Numbered from the stretch's first letter, positions 15,407 to 25,383 are shown. The stretch is 64,000 nucleotides of DNA from an uncultured bacterium (GCA_902788575.1 CADAKY010000003.1:48137-112136); one strand, 5' to 3'. Notes: generated by a model from the letters alone, not told the origin. Made by a program: numbers and translations.

Positions 15407-18352
15407 CTATTTTGAATTTTTCTTTAACGTAATTCCGTTTAGCTTACAAAAAGATGTTAATACAGAAAGTTCATCCTTTATTTTTTTCTGCAGGTGCGGA
15501 TGTTCTGATGTTATTTCGACATTTTTCGCTTCCTGAAACATTTTAAGCGCCTGTTTTATATAATCCGCTCTCTTTGAAGTTTTTGGAAGTGCAAGCTCCT
15601 GATACATTTTTGCACATTGTATATAAGTTTTTACAAGCAAATCCTGCAAATCAAATTGTTTTGAGATAAATAAAGCTTTCTCAAGGTACACGTTTGCGGA
15701 TTCAAAATCTTGTTTTGCAACATAAATTTCTCCGATAAGACGGTTAAAAAGTCCAATGAAATAATAATTATTAATACTTGGACTTTGCGCAATATCCAAT
15801 GCTTTTGTTGCTATATCAATTGCAAACTGGCTTCCGCTTGTAATAAGTTTTATTTTTGCAATCAGGTACCACGAAAGCAAAACCCCTGTCGCAACTTTTT
15901 CCTTAGCAAAATAACTTACCTGTTCATCCAAAACTTCCAAACCTTTTTTGGCGTCATTTTTATCTTTCAGCATTTCTGCAAGCAAAGTCTTAAGAATATT
16001 TTTCGTAAAATTATCGTTTATATTGTTTGCGTATGATGCAACATTAAACAATTCCGTATACAGACTGTTATAATCTTTTTTAAGAAATTTGTTTACAATA
16101 TCTATAAAATTCCATCTTGATACGATGAAAGAATCCATATTATCAAGTGAAAATTCTTTTAATATATCATCAAGAATGCGTTCCGAAGTTTTGATATCAC
16201 CCTTAATTGTATTTGCAAGAGCAAGTGCTATATTCGCTCTGCATAATAGTTGAGGTTCTGTTGTTTTATTTTTTTCAAATATGTCAAAAATAAGCTTGAT
16301 AATATCAAACATTCTGCTGTCACCCTGAAAAGTGAGAGCTTCCGCAAAATCAAAATAAACCTCTATCCATAAATTGTACAGGTCTTTCATATCAATAACC
16401 GTACAATTTTTCCCGCGCCCCAAATATTTTTCAAAAACCGGCATAATTTCTGTATCAACAAGATTAACAGCTTGACCGTAATTGCCTAATTTTACCAAAG
16501 GTTTGACTTCCCTTGATTTCACAAGCGCTTTTTCAAGCTCCATTTCATCGGGAATTTTGCTCAATACGTTTTCCGCACATTCAAAAGCTCCCCAGTAGTT
16601 TCCGCTCTTCATTGAAGCAGAAGCAAGATACCCGAGCAATTCTATATGTTCGTATTCTTCATTATCATCAAGCATCATAACTGCGTTTTGTAAATATTCA
16701 AACGCTGCTTCATGATTTATTGGCTCCAGTAATTTCCCGACCCTTGTATAAATATTCTTTTTAATTTTCAGATAATAAGGGCTGGTTTTGTGTTCAATTA
16801 ACTTGAGAGCCTGCTTTTGTGAAATTATGTACAGCCCGATATCACCTATATAAGAAGCCTGTTTCATAAGCATTGTCCAAACATCAAAAGCCTTGTCGCT
16901 ATTGTTAAGTTTTTGTACAATATAGCCCAAAAGTGCAATGGAGGACTGCTTATAAATACTAAGCGTCTCATAAAGTATATTCAGAATTTCTTCAAAATCA
17001 TCGTCATTTTTTACAATCGAAACAACAATTTTCCAGATATCAAAGCTTTTAAACTCAAAAGAAAGATTATTAATTTGATTTATGTATCCTTTTTGAGTAA
17101 GAGTTTCAATCATTCTTTCAAAATCAGATTCGGAATTATTATCAAAGTGTTCCAGCATTGCCGGATAAAATTTTTGACCCAAAACGGACATTGCAGTAAG
17201 CATTCTGTATGCCTCAATGTCGGTTTGTTTCAGAATATCAAGCCTTTTTGAGACAATTTCTTCCAGAGAACTTACAGCTGGCATTTTTAAACCTGAGACC
17301 GTGCAATCATTTTTCAACATTACATACTGCTCTACAACGGCCGGTTTCCCCGAAGAAATTTTAAATGCATTCAATGCAAATTCTTTATCAAAATCCAGCT
17401 TAGGATACTGACTCAAAAGAATTTCCGTCTGAGTTTGAGAAAAAGGCGCAATTGTGAAATCCGCATAATTCTCTTCGTTTAATTTCGGTGATGTTATACA
17501 TCCCATTGCCGGTTTGATTACCTTTGAAACAATTATAAATTTACATCTTTCAAGAATTTCATCATCTTTTAACAACTCTTGAATAAAGTCAAAAGACATT
17601 CCGTCAATGTTTTCAAAGTTGTCAATTATGAACACTGCTTTTACTTTATTCACAATTGTCTGAACAACTTTTTTCATTATTGAAAACATTTTTGCTTTAT
17701 TTTTGTATATGTTTTCATATTTATCAAGATTTTCCGGATACAAAAAGTTTAACAAACACAAAATTTCATTGTTTGAAAGCATCGGAAAATCCTGCTTAAA
17801 AAATTTTATAGAATTTTTCTTAAGTTGAAGTGTATCGGGACAAAAATTATTAACATTGAAAAATGTCAGCAAAACATCCTGAAAATACCCGAATGGTGAG
17901 AGCTGTGTAACCTGTGTACAATTACCCCAGAGCCAAATAAGCTTCGCTCCTTTAAGATCATTAATTGTATATCTCAATACAAGATTCTTCCCAACACCGC
18001 TTTCACCCGTGAGTGAAATAACTCTTTTATCCCCGTCTTTTAATGCCTCAATAAGATTAGCTTTAACCTTTTGCTGAGAATTCATCTGTGCGGAGAATTC
18101 CGGAATCGGATTAAATTTGTTTGTAACTGCAAATTCTTCCCCGCATTTTCTGCAGTTTTTTGCATCAGGAAGATTTGCAGATTTACAGTTTGTACAAATT
18201 TTTAGAAGCAATTTGTGACAATTTGCACATTCTACTGCCGTTATAGGGTTAATATGTCCGCAATCTTTACAAACAGAGGCAACTCTTGAACCGCAATTCG
18301 GGCATTTAAGAGTGTTTTCATCTATTTTATTTTTACATTTCGGACATTCCAT
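15407..18352 (-). CDS. zinc-ribbon / P-loop NTPase / TPR-like protein
   Basis: A 981-residue protein. Three zinc ribbons open it, with Cys pairs at 3/6 and 17/20, 28/31 and 42/45, 53/56 and 67/70. A P-loop NTPase follows: Walker A GESGVGKN at 116-123, where the usual Ser/Thr after Lys is Asn, and Walker B VFIIDNFENID near 240-250. The architecture is like AAA_16 or STAND ATPases. The C-terminal 500 residues are helical with TPR-like pairs such as ANVYLEKALFISKQFD. It may be a signal-dependent scaffold or switch. It ends 3 bases before the acidic HTH gene's reading unit (spacing 3 bases), so these genes are co-transcribed. No known function can be assigned. Confidence 0.75.
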   Translation of the reverse strand: MECPKCKNKIDENTLKCPNCGSRVASVCKDCGHINPITAVECANCHKLLLKICTNCKSANLPDAKNCRKCGEEFAVTNKFNPIPEFSAQMNSQQKVKANLIEALKDGDKRVISLTGESGVGKNLVLRYTINDLKGAKLIWLWGNCTQVTQLSPFGYFQDVLLTFFNVNNFCPDTLQLKKNSIKFFKQDFPMLSNNEILCLLNFLYPENLDKYENIYKNKAKMFSIMKKVVQTIVNKVKAVFIIDNFENIDGMSFDFIQELLKDDEILERCKFIIVSKVIKPAMGCITSPKLNEENYADFTIAPFSQTQTEILLSQYPKLDFDKEFALNAFKISSGKPAVVEQYVMLKNDCTVSGLKMPAVSSLEEIVSKRLDILKQTDIEAYRMLTAMSVLGQKFYPAMLEHFDNNSESDFERMIETLTQKGYINQINNLSFEFKSFDIWKIVVSIVKNDDDFEEILNILYETLSIYKQSSIALLGYIVQKLNNSDKAFDVWTMLMKQASYIGDIGLYIISQKQALKLIEHKTSPYYLKIKKNIYTRVGKLLEPINHEAAFEYLQNAVMMLDDNEEYEHIELLGYLASASMKSGNYWGAFECAENVLSKIPDEMELEKALVKSREVKPLVKLGNYGQAVNLVDTEIMPVFEKYLGRGKNCTVIDMKDLYNLWIEVYFDFAEALTFQGDSRMFDIIKLIFDIFEKNKTTEPQLLCRANIALALANTIKGDIKTSERILDDILKEFSLDNMDSFIVSRWNFIDIVNKFLKKDYNSLYTELFNVASYANNINDNFTKNILKTLLAEMLKDKNDAKKGLEVLDEQVSYFAKEKVATGVLLSWYLIAKIKLITSGSQFAIDIATKALDIAQSPSINNYYFIGLFNRLIGEIYVAKQDFESANVYLEKALFISKQFDLQDLLVKTYIQCAKMYQELALPKTSKRADYIKQALKMFQEAKNVEITSEHPHLQKKIKDELSVLTSFCKLNGITLKKNSK

Positions 18353-18355
18353 TTT

Positions 18356-19846
18356 TTATACCAAATCAATTATTTTATTCAAAGCCGCGAAAACTTCACT
18401 CTTTTGCATTCCCAGTTTTTCTGAAATTTCATCTGCTGTCAGATTTTCTTTATATTTCAGATTAAAAACTTCTGCAATCTTCATTGAAGGATATTTGTTA
18501 TTTTCTGCCATAATTTCTTTTGCGATTTCATCAGCATCATCGCTTTGCGGTTCAGGAGAATAATCAAAAACAGAAAAATCGGTTTTTGAAATTTCCGGCA
18601 ATTCTTCTTCCTCCTGCTCTATATTTTCCTCCAAGAATACATCTGTTGTTTCCTGTAAAAGAGCGTCTTCGCCAAAACCGTCAAAATTTTCTTCTGTGCC
18701 GAATTCTTCTAATGAAACAGGTGTCTGCTCCTGAAGAAAATCAACATCATCCGCAAGAGAAATTTGTTCATCTTCCGTAAGAGCAAATTGCTCATCTTCC
18801 GCAGACTTAAGTTCTGTATTATTATCAACCTCTTCCGCTTCTTCAAGTGTTTCAATATTTAAAGGTTCTGCTGAAACAGAAACAATTTCATCCGCTTCGT
18901 CTACCTCTGTTTCTTCAAGCACATCTGCCTGCGGAGCATCAATATCTAATGATATTTCAGGAATTTCCTCCGCAAAACCGACTGTCTCCAACGGTTCAGC
19001 CTCTGTTTGCGGAATAATATCATTTTCCGCTGTTTCTTCAATCGTTTCTTCCGCAACCTCTAAGGATTCAGGTTCAAACAGTTCCGAAGAAACTATCGGA
19101 GTCTCCTCAACAGGTTTAATTTCTTCCTCAATTAAATCTGTTTCTTCGATTATCGGTTCTTCAATAATTGTATCAGATTCTTCAGATATCAAGTCTGACA
19201 CCTCTTCTAATGATTCAGACTTTTCTTCTTCAAAATTATCCTGAGCAAAATCAATAAGGGCAGAGCCTTCCGGTTCCTGAATATCAAAGCTCTCTTCAAC
19301 AGTTTCCGCCGGCAATTCAGCCTCTTTAATTTCTTCGTTTTTTTCTTCCGTGATTATATCGGATGCTTCTTCCGTAAAGCTTTCATTCTGTAATGAATTA
19401 TAGATATCTTCATCCGTTTCAATTATTTCCGGTTCAGGCTTTGATTCTTCAAACGAAACAGAATTAATCATCTTGTCTACATACTCTGTATTGACTTTTA
19501 TTTCTTCTTTTTGAGCAATCTCTTCAACAGCCACCGGCTTGACTTCAACCGCCGGTTCTTCTTTAATTTCAACCTCGGGTTCGTTTTTCACTTCGGTATT
19601 AATTACCGCATGACGAGCAAATCTGTTAAATCCAAGTTTTTTAGGAACTGTTATAACAGAAGTTGAAACAACTTTTTCCAGATAAGAATTAACAACGCTG
19701 TCGTTTGATACCGAGTTTATAATGACCTCTGAATGAGCAAACACATCGTTTATTATGTCATCAAGAATAGCCTCACACCCTTGAAATTTTTTGTGATTCT
19801 TAATTAAATTTTCTATTATTTTATAATATTTATTATTTTTATCCAT
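18356..19846 (-). CDS. very acidic protein with C-terminal helix-turn-helix
   Basis: A 496-residue protein. Residues 1-75 form a conserved-looking helical domain (YKIIENLIKNHKKFQGCEAILDDI onward, ending VITVPKKLGF). About 350 residues of Glu/Asp/Thr/Ser-rich low-complexity sequence follow, probably disordered. The last 45 residues (MKIAEVFNLKYKENLTADEISEKLGMQKSEVFAALNKI) form a helix-turn-helix resembling sigma-70 region 4 or a MarR-type helix pair. The long acidic linker could reach from DNA to a membrane partner. It sits between the NTPase gene (3 bases) and the membrane protein gene (19 bases). Function unknown. Confidence 0.7.
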   Translation of the reverse strand: MDKNNKYYKIIENLIKNHKKFQGCEAILDDIINDVFAHSEVIINSVSNDSVVNSYLEKVVSTSVITVPKKLGFNRFARHAVINTEVKNEPEVEIKEEPAVEVKPVAVEEIAQKEEIKVNTEYVDKMINSVSFEESKPEPEIIETDEDIYNSLQNESFTEEASDIITEEKNEEIKEAELPAETVEESFDIQEPEGSALIDFAQDNFEEEKSESLEEVSDLISEESDTIIEEPIIEETDLIEEEIKPVEETPIVSSELFEPESLEVAEETIEETAENDIIPQTEAEPLETVGFAEEIPEISLDIDAPQADVLEETEVDEADEIVSVSAEPLNIETLEEAEEVDNNTELKSAEDEQFALTEDEQISLADDVDFLQEQTPVSLEEFGTEENFDGFGEDALLQETTDVFLEENIEQEEEELPEISKTDFSVFDYSPEPQSDDADEIAKEIMAENNKYPSMKIAEVFNLKYKENLTADEISEKLGMQKSEVFAALNKIIDLV

Positions 19847-19865
19847 AGGTCTCTCTTTTTCTACT

Positions 19866-21503
19866 TTACAGCTTTATTAATATCACAGGGTTTCCGCTTA
19901 ACTTACCGAAAGAATCCGTATTAATATTAAGATTTTTATTAAGCGCACCCTTGATTGTCTGCATAATTACATCATCAACCGTTTGCTCTCCGCTTGATGT
20001 TACGAAATCAACAGCCTCAAAATTTTTGGTATTCGGATTATATTTAATTTCCACCGCAATTTTATTTGAAATAGGAGGTCTGCTTAAAAGCAAAAGCTCC
20101 GATTTCAAATTAAGTTGTATAATTTTGCCGAGTTTTGTTAAATACCTTCTTGCCTGTGTATTTGACGCATATCCTGCCGGAACGTCAAGCTCTACGCGCA
20201 AATTTGTAACAAGAATAGACGCATCCAGATTCTTTTCGATTGCCGGAATAGAAACAGAATTTCCTTCATTTGAAGATGCGGAAACAGGAGTTTTTTCAAC
20301 CGTTTCAACAGGCATTGCATCTGATGTTTGTTCCTGAGCCGGTTCCGGAGCAGGTAATGTTTCTTCGGGCTTGGGCTGAGAAAATTTTGTATATCCGAAA
20401 TATCCGGCACCGCCGATAATCACCGCAGTAAGCAGTAAAGCTAAAACCGGAGATATTTTTTTCTTTTTGGGTCTGAAGTCTGTAACAACATCTTCAGAAG
20501 CTTCTTCTTTTTCATCAAAAAGCGTATCAATTTCTTCCGCTTCTTGAGAGCTATCGTTTTCTTGGGTTTGCTCTGCTTCAGAAGACAGAACTTCTTCAAC
20601 AGGCTGTTCTTCAAAAGCTTCTATTTCTGCTTCAAGATTCTCCAAATCTGCCATTTCAGGTTCGGTTTCCTCAAATTTCGGTGATGCAACGGTTGAGAAC
20701 GGATAATCTTCATTCTGTTCGGTAAACAAAGGTTCTTCCGAATTTAATTCCGCAGTATCTTCCGTTTTATTTTCAGCAGAATCCGCAGACTCAAGCATAA
20801 TATTCGCAAAATCAAAATCACTAAAACCTGCTTCTGTATCTTCCGGCAAAATTTCTTCGGATAAAGTTACACCTTTCAATATATTATTAGCTTTGTTTGC
20901 CTTTTGAAATCTCAATCTGCCGTCCGTTGAAAGTACCAGTTTTTTGACAAAACCTGCTTTATTTTCAGATTTGTTATCTAGAAAATCAAAAATTTCTTCA
21001 TCTTCAACATTAAACAAATCGTCATGATTTCTGAGCAGATACTCTATTTCTTCATACGGAGAAAGAGCATTCTCATTAACAACATAATACCCTTTATTAT
21101 CCTGAATTCTAGTAATTGTGTCAGGAAGAATAAACCCTGTTACGACAGCATCTTTTATATCCTCCGAAAGCTTGATAAACATATACGCCAAAGGCACTGT
21201 TTCATTATCAAAATGTGATTTCGGAACACAGATTTCTTTTTCGTCAAAATAAAGTCTTAAATCAATATAATTTCCGTTCACATAAATATCTGAAATCTCA
21301 AAATCTTTTAAAATATTTTCCAGATTATAAAGACCGGTTTCAATATCAACTTCCTGTGCCGTTTCTGCGAAATACTTTTTTGCAACCATAGCTGCAACAC
21401 AATTTGCAACAGCTCTGCTGCGAATCTCATTATCTTTTATATTTGCGCACAATTCCTGCGCCGTTTCCACTTCTCTCTCTTCAATTAAAAAATTTGTAAT
21501 CAC
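19866..21503 (-). CDS. single-pass membrane protein, DUF1822-like N-terminus and TonB-C-like C-terminus
   Basis: A 545-residue protein with no signal peptide. Residues 20-130 (RAVANCVAAMVAKKYF, then DIETGLYNLENIL, then DIYVNGNYIDLRLYF) resemble the cyanobacterial DUF1822 pattern of a helix, a short linker and a V-N-G-x-x-I-D-V strand. An acidic linker (about 230-345) leads to a positively charged stop and one membrane helix (350-372). The last 130 residues lie outside the membrane and have the helix plus strand order of TonB/TolA C-terminal domains, including VDFVTSSGEQTVDD. It is the first gene of the three-gene cluster. Both domain calls are by eye and need profile searches. Confidence 0.62.
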   Translation of the reverse strand: MITNFLIEEREVETAQELCANIKDNEIRSRAVANCVAAMVAKKYFAETAQEVDIETGLYNLENILKDFEISDIYVNGNYIDLRLYFDEKEICVPKSHFDNETVPLAYMFIKLSEDIKDAVVTGFILPDTITRIQDNKGYYVVNENALSPYEEIEYLLRNHDDLFNVEDEEIFDFLDNKSENKAGFVKKLVLSTDGRLRFQKANKANNILKGVTLSEEILPEDTEAGFSDFDFANIMLESADSAENKTEDTAELNSEEPLFTEQNEDYPFSTVASPKFEETEPEMADLENLEAEIEAFEEQPVEEVLSSEAEQTQENDSSQEAEEIDTLFDEKEEASEDVVTDFRPKKKKISPVLALLLTAVIIGGAGYFGYTKFSQPKPEETLPAPEPAQEQTSDAMPVETVEKTPVSASSNEGNSVSIPAIEKNLDASILVTNLRVELDVPAGYASNTQARRYLTKLGKIIQLNLKSELLLLSRPPISNKIAVEIKYNPNTKNFEAVDFVTSSGEQTVDDVIMQTIKGALNKNLNINTDSFGKLSGNPVILIKL

Positions 21504-21677
21504 CTAACACTCTCCCATGTTAAGTCTAATAATACCATATCTGCAAAAAAAAATCTATAAATTTTTGTTTTTTGACATTTTAAAAATAATTATTAATGCA
21601 TATAGTGGATATTTCAGTCAAATAATTAAAGTCAAAAAAAATAATACCGAAAATAAAAGTAGAAAGGGCTTATAAAA

Positions 21678-22331
21678 ATGTTTTCATCAATGCTGCAAAA
21701 TTTATTAAATACATCCGGTCAGGCAAACGCTATGCAAAGAGCGGTTCAAATGAACAGCTACGTCCAAAAATACAACGCTCAATGGCAGCCTGTTGAAAAA
21801 AAGACAGATGTGACTTCGGAAAAACCTATCCAATCTTTTGATACAGTCCTTAAAAATTCGTCAAAAGTAAAATTCGGAGATCTTTTAACAAAGCCTGAAA
21901 CAAAAGTTTCTGCGGCATTATATACCGCACAGGCAAATTCAGCACATCTTTCTCCCAGACAAAAAATCAGTGAAATTATCTCAAGAATGTCAAAAAAACA
22001 CGGTGTCGATGAAAAACTTGTAAACGCACTTGTAAAGCAGGAATCCGGCTTTAATCCAAATGCAAAATCAAAAGTCGGAGCAATGGGGCTTATGCAGTTA
22101 ATGCCTGCGACAGCAAAAGGGCTTGGCGTTACAAATCCGATGGATCCGGAGCAGAATGTTGAAGGCGGTGTTAAATATCTGAAATCTATGCTTAACAAAT
22201 ATAACGGGAATGTTATCCTTGCACTCGCCGCTTATAACGCAGGTCCAAATGCCGTAGACCGCTATGACGGAGTTCCTCCTTACAAAGAAACTCAAAATTA
22301 TGTACGCTCAATTCTTGCAAATTATCTGTAA
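21678..22331 (+). CDS. lytic transglycosylase (SLT domain) without signal peptide
   Basis: A 217-residue protein. Residues 105-217 form a goose-lysozyme/SLT domain with catalytic Glu in [10 protein letters not shown], then [13 protein letters not shown], and [13 protein letters not shown] near the end. It cleaves peptidoglycan glycosidic bonds giving 1,6-anhydro ends. The N-terminus ([17 protein letters not shown]) is not a signal peptide. Similar unsignalled SLT proteins in other bacteria leave through the flagellar or another route and make room for the rod. That link is inference here, though the genome does encode flagellar export genes. A TTGACA box lies about 110 bases upstream. AGAAAGG precedes the ATG. 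Confidence 0.87.
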   Translation: MFSSMLQNLLNTSGQANAMQRAVQMNSYVQKYNAQWQPVEKKTDVTSEKPIQSFDTVLKNSSKVKFGDLLTKPETKVSAALYTAQANSAHLSPRQKISEIISRMSKKHGVDEKLVNALVKQESGFNPNAKSKVGAMGLMQLMPATAKGLGVTNPMDPEQNVEGGVKYLKSMLNKYNGNVILALAAYNAGPNAVDRYDGVPPYKETQNYVRSILANYL

Positions 22332-22421
22332 AAATAAAACAAAAAATATTAAAATCTCTTGCAAAATTGTTTTGCTATTCTCTTTGTTGGTTGTATAATT
22401 TCTTTAAAAAGGGAGAATGTA

Positions 22422-23216
22422 ATGCAAGAAATTTTGGAAAAAAAATCAATCAAGAATATAGATTTCAACTGTGATTTAGCGCAGGCTTACGGAGTTTATA
22501 AAAACAGTCAGGAATTTGAACTTCTTGATTATGTAAGCTCTGTGAATGTTTCATGCGGTTTTCACGCAGGAGACCCTGTTACAATAAAGGATGCACTACT
22601 AAAAGCAAAAGAAAAAAATGTTGCAATCGGCGCACACATAGGGTTCAACGATATTCAGGGATTTGGATACCGTCCTGTAGAACTCAAAGAAGATGAGTTA
22701 GAATCGCTGGTTGTATATCAGGTCGGTGCAATAATGTCTTTTGCAAAGGCTTACGGTTTAAGCATTGAACACGTAAGACCGCATGGTGCAATGTACAAAA
22801 TGGCAGGCGAAGATTTTACATTCTCTGCTGCGATTGCAAAAGCAATTAAAAAATGCTCTGACTGGCTTGTTTATTACGCACCGATGGGGGATATAACTTC
22901 CAAAGTCGGAGATTACGTAAATATTCAAGTTGCACAGGAATTATCTTTGGAAAAAACATACAACGCTGATTTGACGATTGATTACGCAATTCCGGATAAT
23001 ACAAATAATTATGATTTAATAAAAAGATTTCAACATCTTCTTCACACATCTCAAATCCGCAACAATTTGGGCGGAATGAGCTTTTGCGAAGTTGATACAA
23101 TTCATTTTGCAAACAAATACAGAAATTCAATGGATTTAATTAAAGAGGCAAGAAAATTGATAACTCCTGCTCCGGTAAATTACATTAATGCAAAAACTTC
23201 AGGCTGGGTGGATTAA
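22422..23216 (+). CDS. pxpA: LamB/YcsF family protein (5-oxoprolinase subunit A homologue)
   Basis: A 264-residue PxpA homologue. I chose the ATG at 22422, behind GGGAG; the frame opens earlier at 22359 but the extra 21 residues lack a ribosome site. Family blocks are IDFNCDLAQAYG (usually DLNxDxGExFG, so the Gly-Glu is Ala-Gln), NVSCGFHAGDP, GAHIGFND and HVRPHGAMYK. PxpA acts with PxpB and PxpC in ATP-dependent cleavage of 5-oxoproline to glutamate. Neither partner gene is nearby, and a motif position is changed, so the reaction is uncertain. It is followed by yvcK after 3 bases and may be co-transcribed with it. Confidence 0.82.
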   Translation: MQEILEKKSIKNIDFNCDLAQAYGVYKNSQEFELLDYVSSVNVSCGFHAGDPVTIKDALLKAKEKNVAIGAHIGFNDIQGFGYRPVELKEDELESLVVYQVGAIMSFAKAYGLSIEHVRPHGAMYKMAGEDFTFSAAIAKAIKKCSDWLVYYAPMGDITSKVGDYVNIQVAQELSLEKTYNADLTIDYAIPDNTNNYDLIKRFQHLLHTSQIRNNLGGMSFCEVDTIHFANKYRNSMDLIKEARKLITPAPVNYINAKTSGWVD

Positions 23217-23219
23217 GAT

Positions 23220-24533
23220 ATGACATTTGATAAATTTAAAGAAAACGTAAAAGTAACAAAAGAAGTCGGCTGGCTGCTTCCGGGACTGGAAGTAAAAAGA
23301 TGGTTTGCGCTGATATTCCTCGGTTCAATAATGATTGTTCTCGGGTTTATGGTGCTGGCAAACGTCCGTCCTATATATATGACACTGGAGCTTATAAGAA
23401 AAGCTGCATTAATATTGCCGTCAAACTTTTTGGCTGCGGTATTTATTTTGGTTGGTGCTGTTATATTCTTTAAAGGATGGCAAAAAACCACCCTTTCAAT
23501 TATGGATATGGACAGCACAAAAGGCAACAGCTCTATTTTAGAAAAACTTTACAGAAGAAGAAAACTTAATAAAGGTGCAAAAGTCGTTGCTGTCGGAGGC
23601 GGCACAGGACTTTCAATGCTTTTAAGAGGAATCAAAAAGTATACAAATAATATTACCGCAATTGTTACAGTCGGTGATGACGGCGGAAGCTCAGGCAGAT
23701 TAAGGGAAGAAATGGGAATACTTCCTCCGGGAGACATCAGAAACTGTATTGCCGCTCTTGGCGATGACGAAGACTTAATTACGGAACTGTTCCAATACAG
23801 ATTCAAAACCGGCGAAGGCTTGGAAGGGCACAGTTTTGGGAACCTTTTCCTTACGGCATTATGTTCAATCACAGGAGATATGGTCAGAGCGGTTAAAGAA
23901 TCTTCAACCGTTTTAAACATAAGAGGGGTAGTTCTTCCGGCAACATTAGATGATATGAAGCTTGCCGCAGAATTTGAAGACGGCAGAGTTGTTCACGGAG
24001 AATCAAACATTCCGGAGGCTCACGGTCAGATAAAAAGACTGTTCACAGAACCTGAAAACTGCAAAGCTCTTCCGGAAGCGCTAACTGCAATTAAGGAAGC
24101 AGATTTAATCATACTCGGTCCAGGGAGTCTGTATACAAGCGTTATTCCAAACCTTCTTGTAAACGGAATTGCAGACGCTATAGCACAGGCAAAAGCAAAG
24201 AAGATTTATGTATGCAACATTATGACTCAACCGGGCGAAACGACGGATTATTCTGTAGCAAGTCACGTTAATGCGCTGATTAAACACGCAGGAAACAAAC
24301 ATATTGTCGATGCTGTGCTTGTAAACAACAGTCTGCCGGATAATATTTCCGAAGGATATGCAAAATCCGGTTCAATTCCTGTAAGATTGGATATGGAAAA
24401 CATTGCACCAATAGGGATAGAGGTTGTTTCACAAAAGCTTATACAAGAAAACAAAGAAGGACTTGTAAGACACAGTTCCAATAGAGTTGCAAGAGCCGTA
24501 TACTATTGGTACAGAAAGAGTTTGAAAAAATAA
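23220..24533 (+). CDS. yvcK: YvcK/CofD-family protein (gluconeogenesis factor)
   Basis: A 437-residue protein. Two membrane helices lie near residues 30-50 and 65-85, an N-terminal addition found in some diderm and cyanobacterial members. The CofD-like domain starts near 120: VVAVGGGTGLSMLLRG, VTVGDDGGSSGRLR, GDIRNCIAAL, and later DLIILGPGSLYTSVIPNLL. YvcK proteins bind UDP-sugars and are needed for cell-wall homeostasis and growth on gluconeogenic carbon sources in Bacillus. The ATG at 23220 lies 3 bases after pxpA. panB follows 10 bases downstream. Confidence 0.9.
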   Translation: MTFDKFKENVKVTKEVGWLLPGLEVKRWFALIFLGSIMIVLGFMVLANVRPIYMTLELIRKAALILPSNFLAAVFILVGAVIFFKGWQKTTLSIMDMDSTKGNSSILEKLYRRRKLNKGAKVVAVGGGTGLSMLLRGIKKYTNNITAIVTVGDDGGSSGRLREEMGILPPGDIRNCIAALGDDEDLITELFQYRFKTGEGLEGHSFGNLFLTALCSITGDMVRAVKESSTVLNIRGVVLPATLDDMKLAAEFEDGRVVHGESNIPEAHGQIKRLFTEPENCKALPEALTAIKEADLIILGPGSLYTSVIPNLLVNGIADAIAQAKAKKIYVCNIMTQPGETTDYSVASHVNALIKHAGNKHIVDAVLVNNSLPDNISEGYAKSGSIPVRLDMENIAPIGIEVVSQKLIQENKEGLVRHSSNRVARAVYYWYRKSLKK

Positions 24534-24543
24534 GAGCGATTAT

Positions 24544-25371
24544 ATGAAGACAATTTCAACATTTCAGAGATTAAAAGATAACAACGAAAAAATCGCAATG
24601 CTGACCGCTTACGATTATTCCACGGCGCAAGTCTTAGACAAAGCCGAGATTGACGGGATTTTGGTCGGAGATTCACTTGCTATGGTAGCTCTCGGGTACA
24701 AAGATACCTATAACATTACAATTGATGAAATGCTGATATTCATAAAAGCTGTAGCCCGCGGTGCAAAAAACTCTTTTATAATTGGTGACATGCCTTTTAT
24801 GAGCTATAATCTGTCGGTTGAACAAGGTTTGAAAAATGCGTCTGAAATGATAAAAGCCGGTGCAAATGCAGTAAAACTTGAAGGATGTAACGAACACATT
24901 TTGACACTGGTTAAGAGATGTACAGAATCAGGGATTCCCGTTTTGGGGCATTTAGGTTTCACTCCTCAGCTGATGAATACTATCGGCGGACACAAGATTC
25001 AGGGCAAAACCGCCGAAAATATAGAAATGATTCTTGAATCCGCAAAAAAGCTTGAAAATGCAGGATGTTTCGGAATTGTACTTGAACTTATGCCGGCTGA
25101 AAGTGCAAAACATATTACCGAAAATCTAAAAATTCCGACAATAGGAATCGGTGCAGGAGCAGGGTGTTCAGGACAAATTGTTGTAACTGACGATATTTTG
25201 GGCAAGTTTACGGACTTTTCACCAAAATTTGTGAAAAAGTATGCTAACCTTTCCAATACTATTCTTAACAGCGCGGAAACGTATATCAGGGAAGTAAAAG
25301 AAGGTGTTTTCCCTTCTCCTGATGAGTCTTTTGAACTGGAAAAAAGTGAAAAACAAAAATTATCCTGCTAA
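24544..25371 (+). CDS. panB: 3-methyl-2-oxobutanoate hydroxymethyltransferase
   Basis: A 275-residue TIM-barrel enzyme of pantothenate synthesis, transferring a hydroxymethyl group from 5,10-methylene-THF to alpha-ketoisovalerate to give ketopantoate. Family blocks are seen in order: AMLTAYDYSTAQ, GDSLAMVALGY, IGDMPFMSY, PVLGHLGFTPQ and GIGAGAGCSGQIVVTDD. The metal-binding Asp residues are those in GDS and GDM. The length is as expected. panC and panD are absent from the window, so the pathway is split or partly salvaged. It follows yvcK by 10 bases and precedes comM by 12 bases, suggesting one operon. Confidence 0.95.
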   Translation: MKTISTFQRLKDNNEKIAMLTAYDYSTAQVLDKAEIDGILVGDSLAMVALGYKDTYNITIDEMLIFIKAVARGAKNSFIIGDMPFMSYNLSVEQGLKNASEMIKAGANAVKLEGCNEHILTLVKRCTESGIPVLGHLGFTPQLMNTIGGHKIQGKTAENIEMILESAKKLENAGCFGIVLELMPAESAKHITENLKIPTIGIGAGAGCSGQIVVTDDILGKFTDFSPKFVKKYANLSNTILNSAETYIREVKEGVFPSPDESFELEKSEKQKLSC

Positions 25372-25383
25372 GAGGAATATTTT

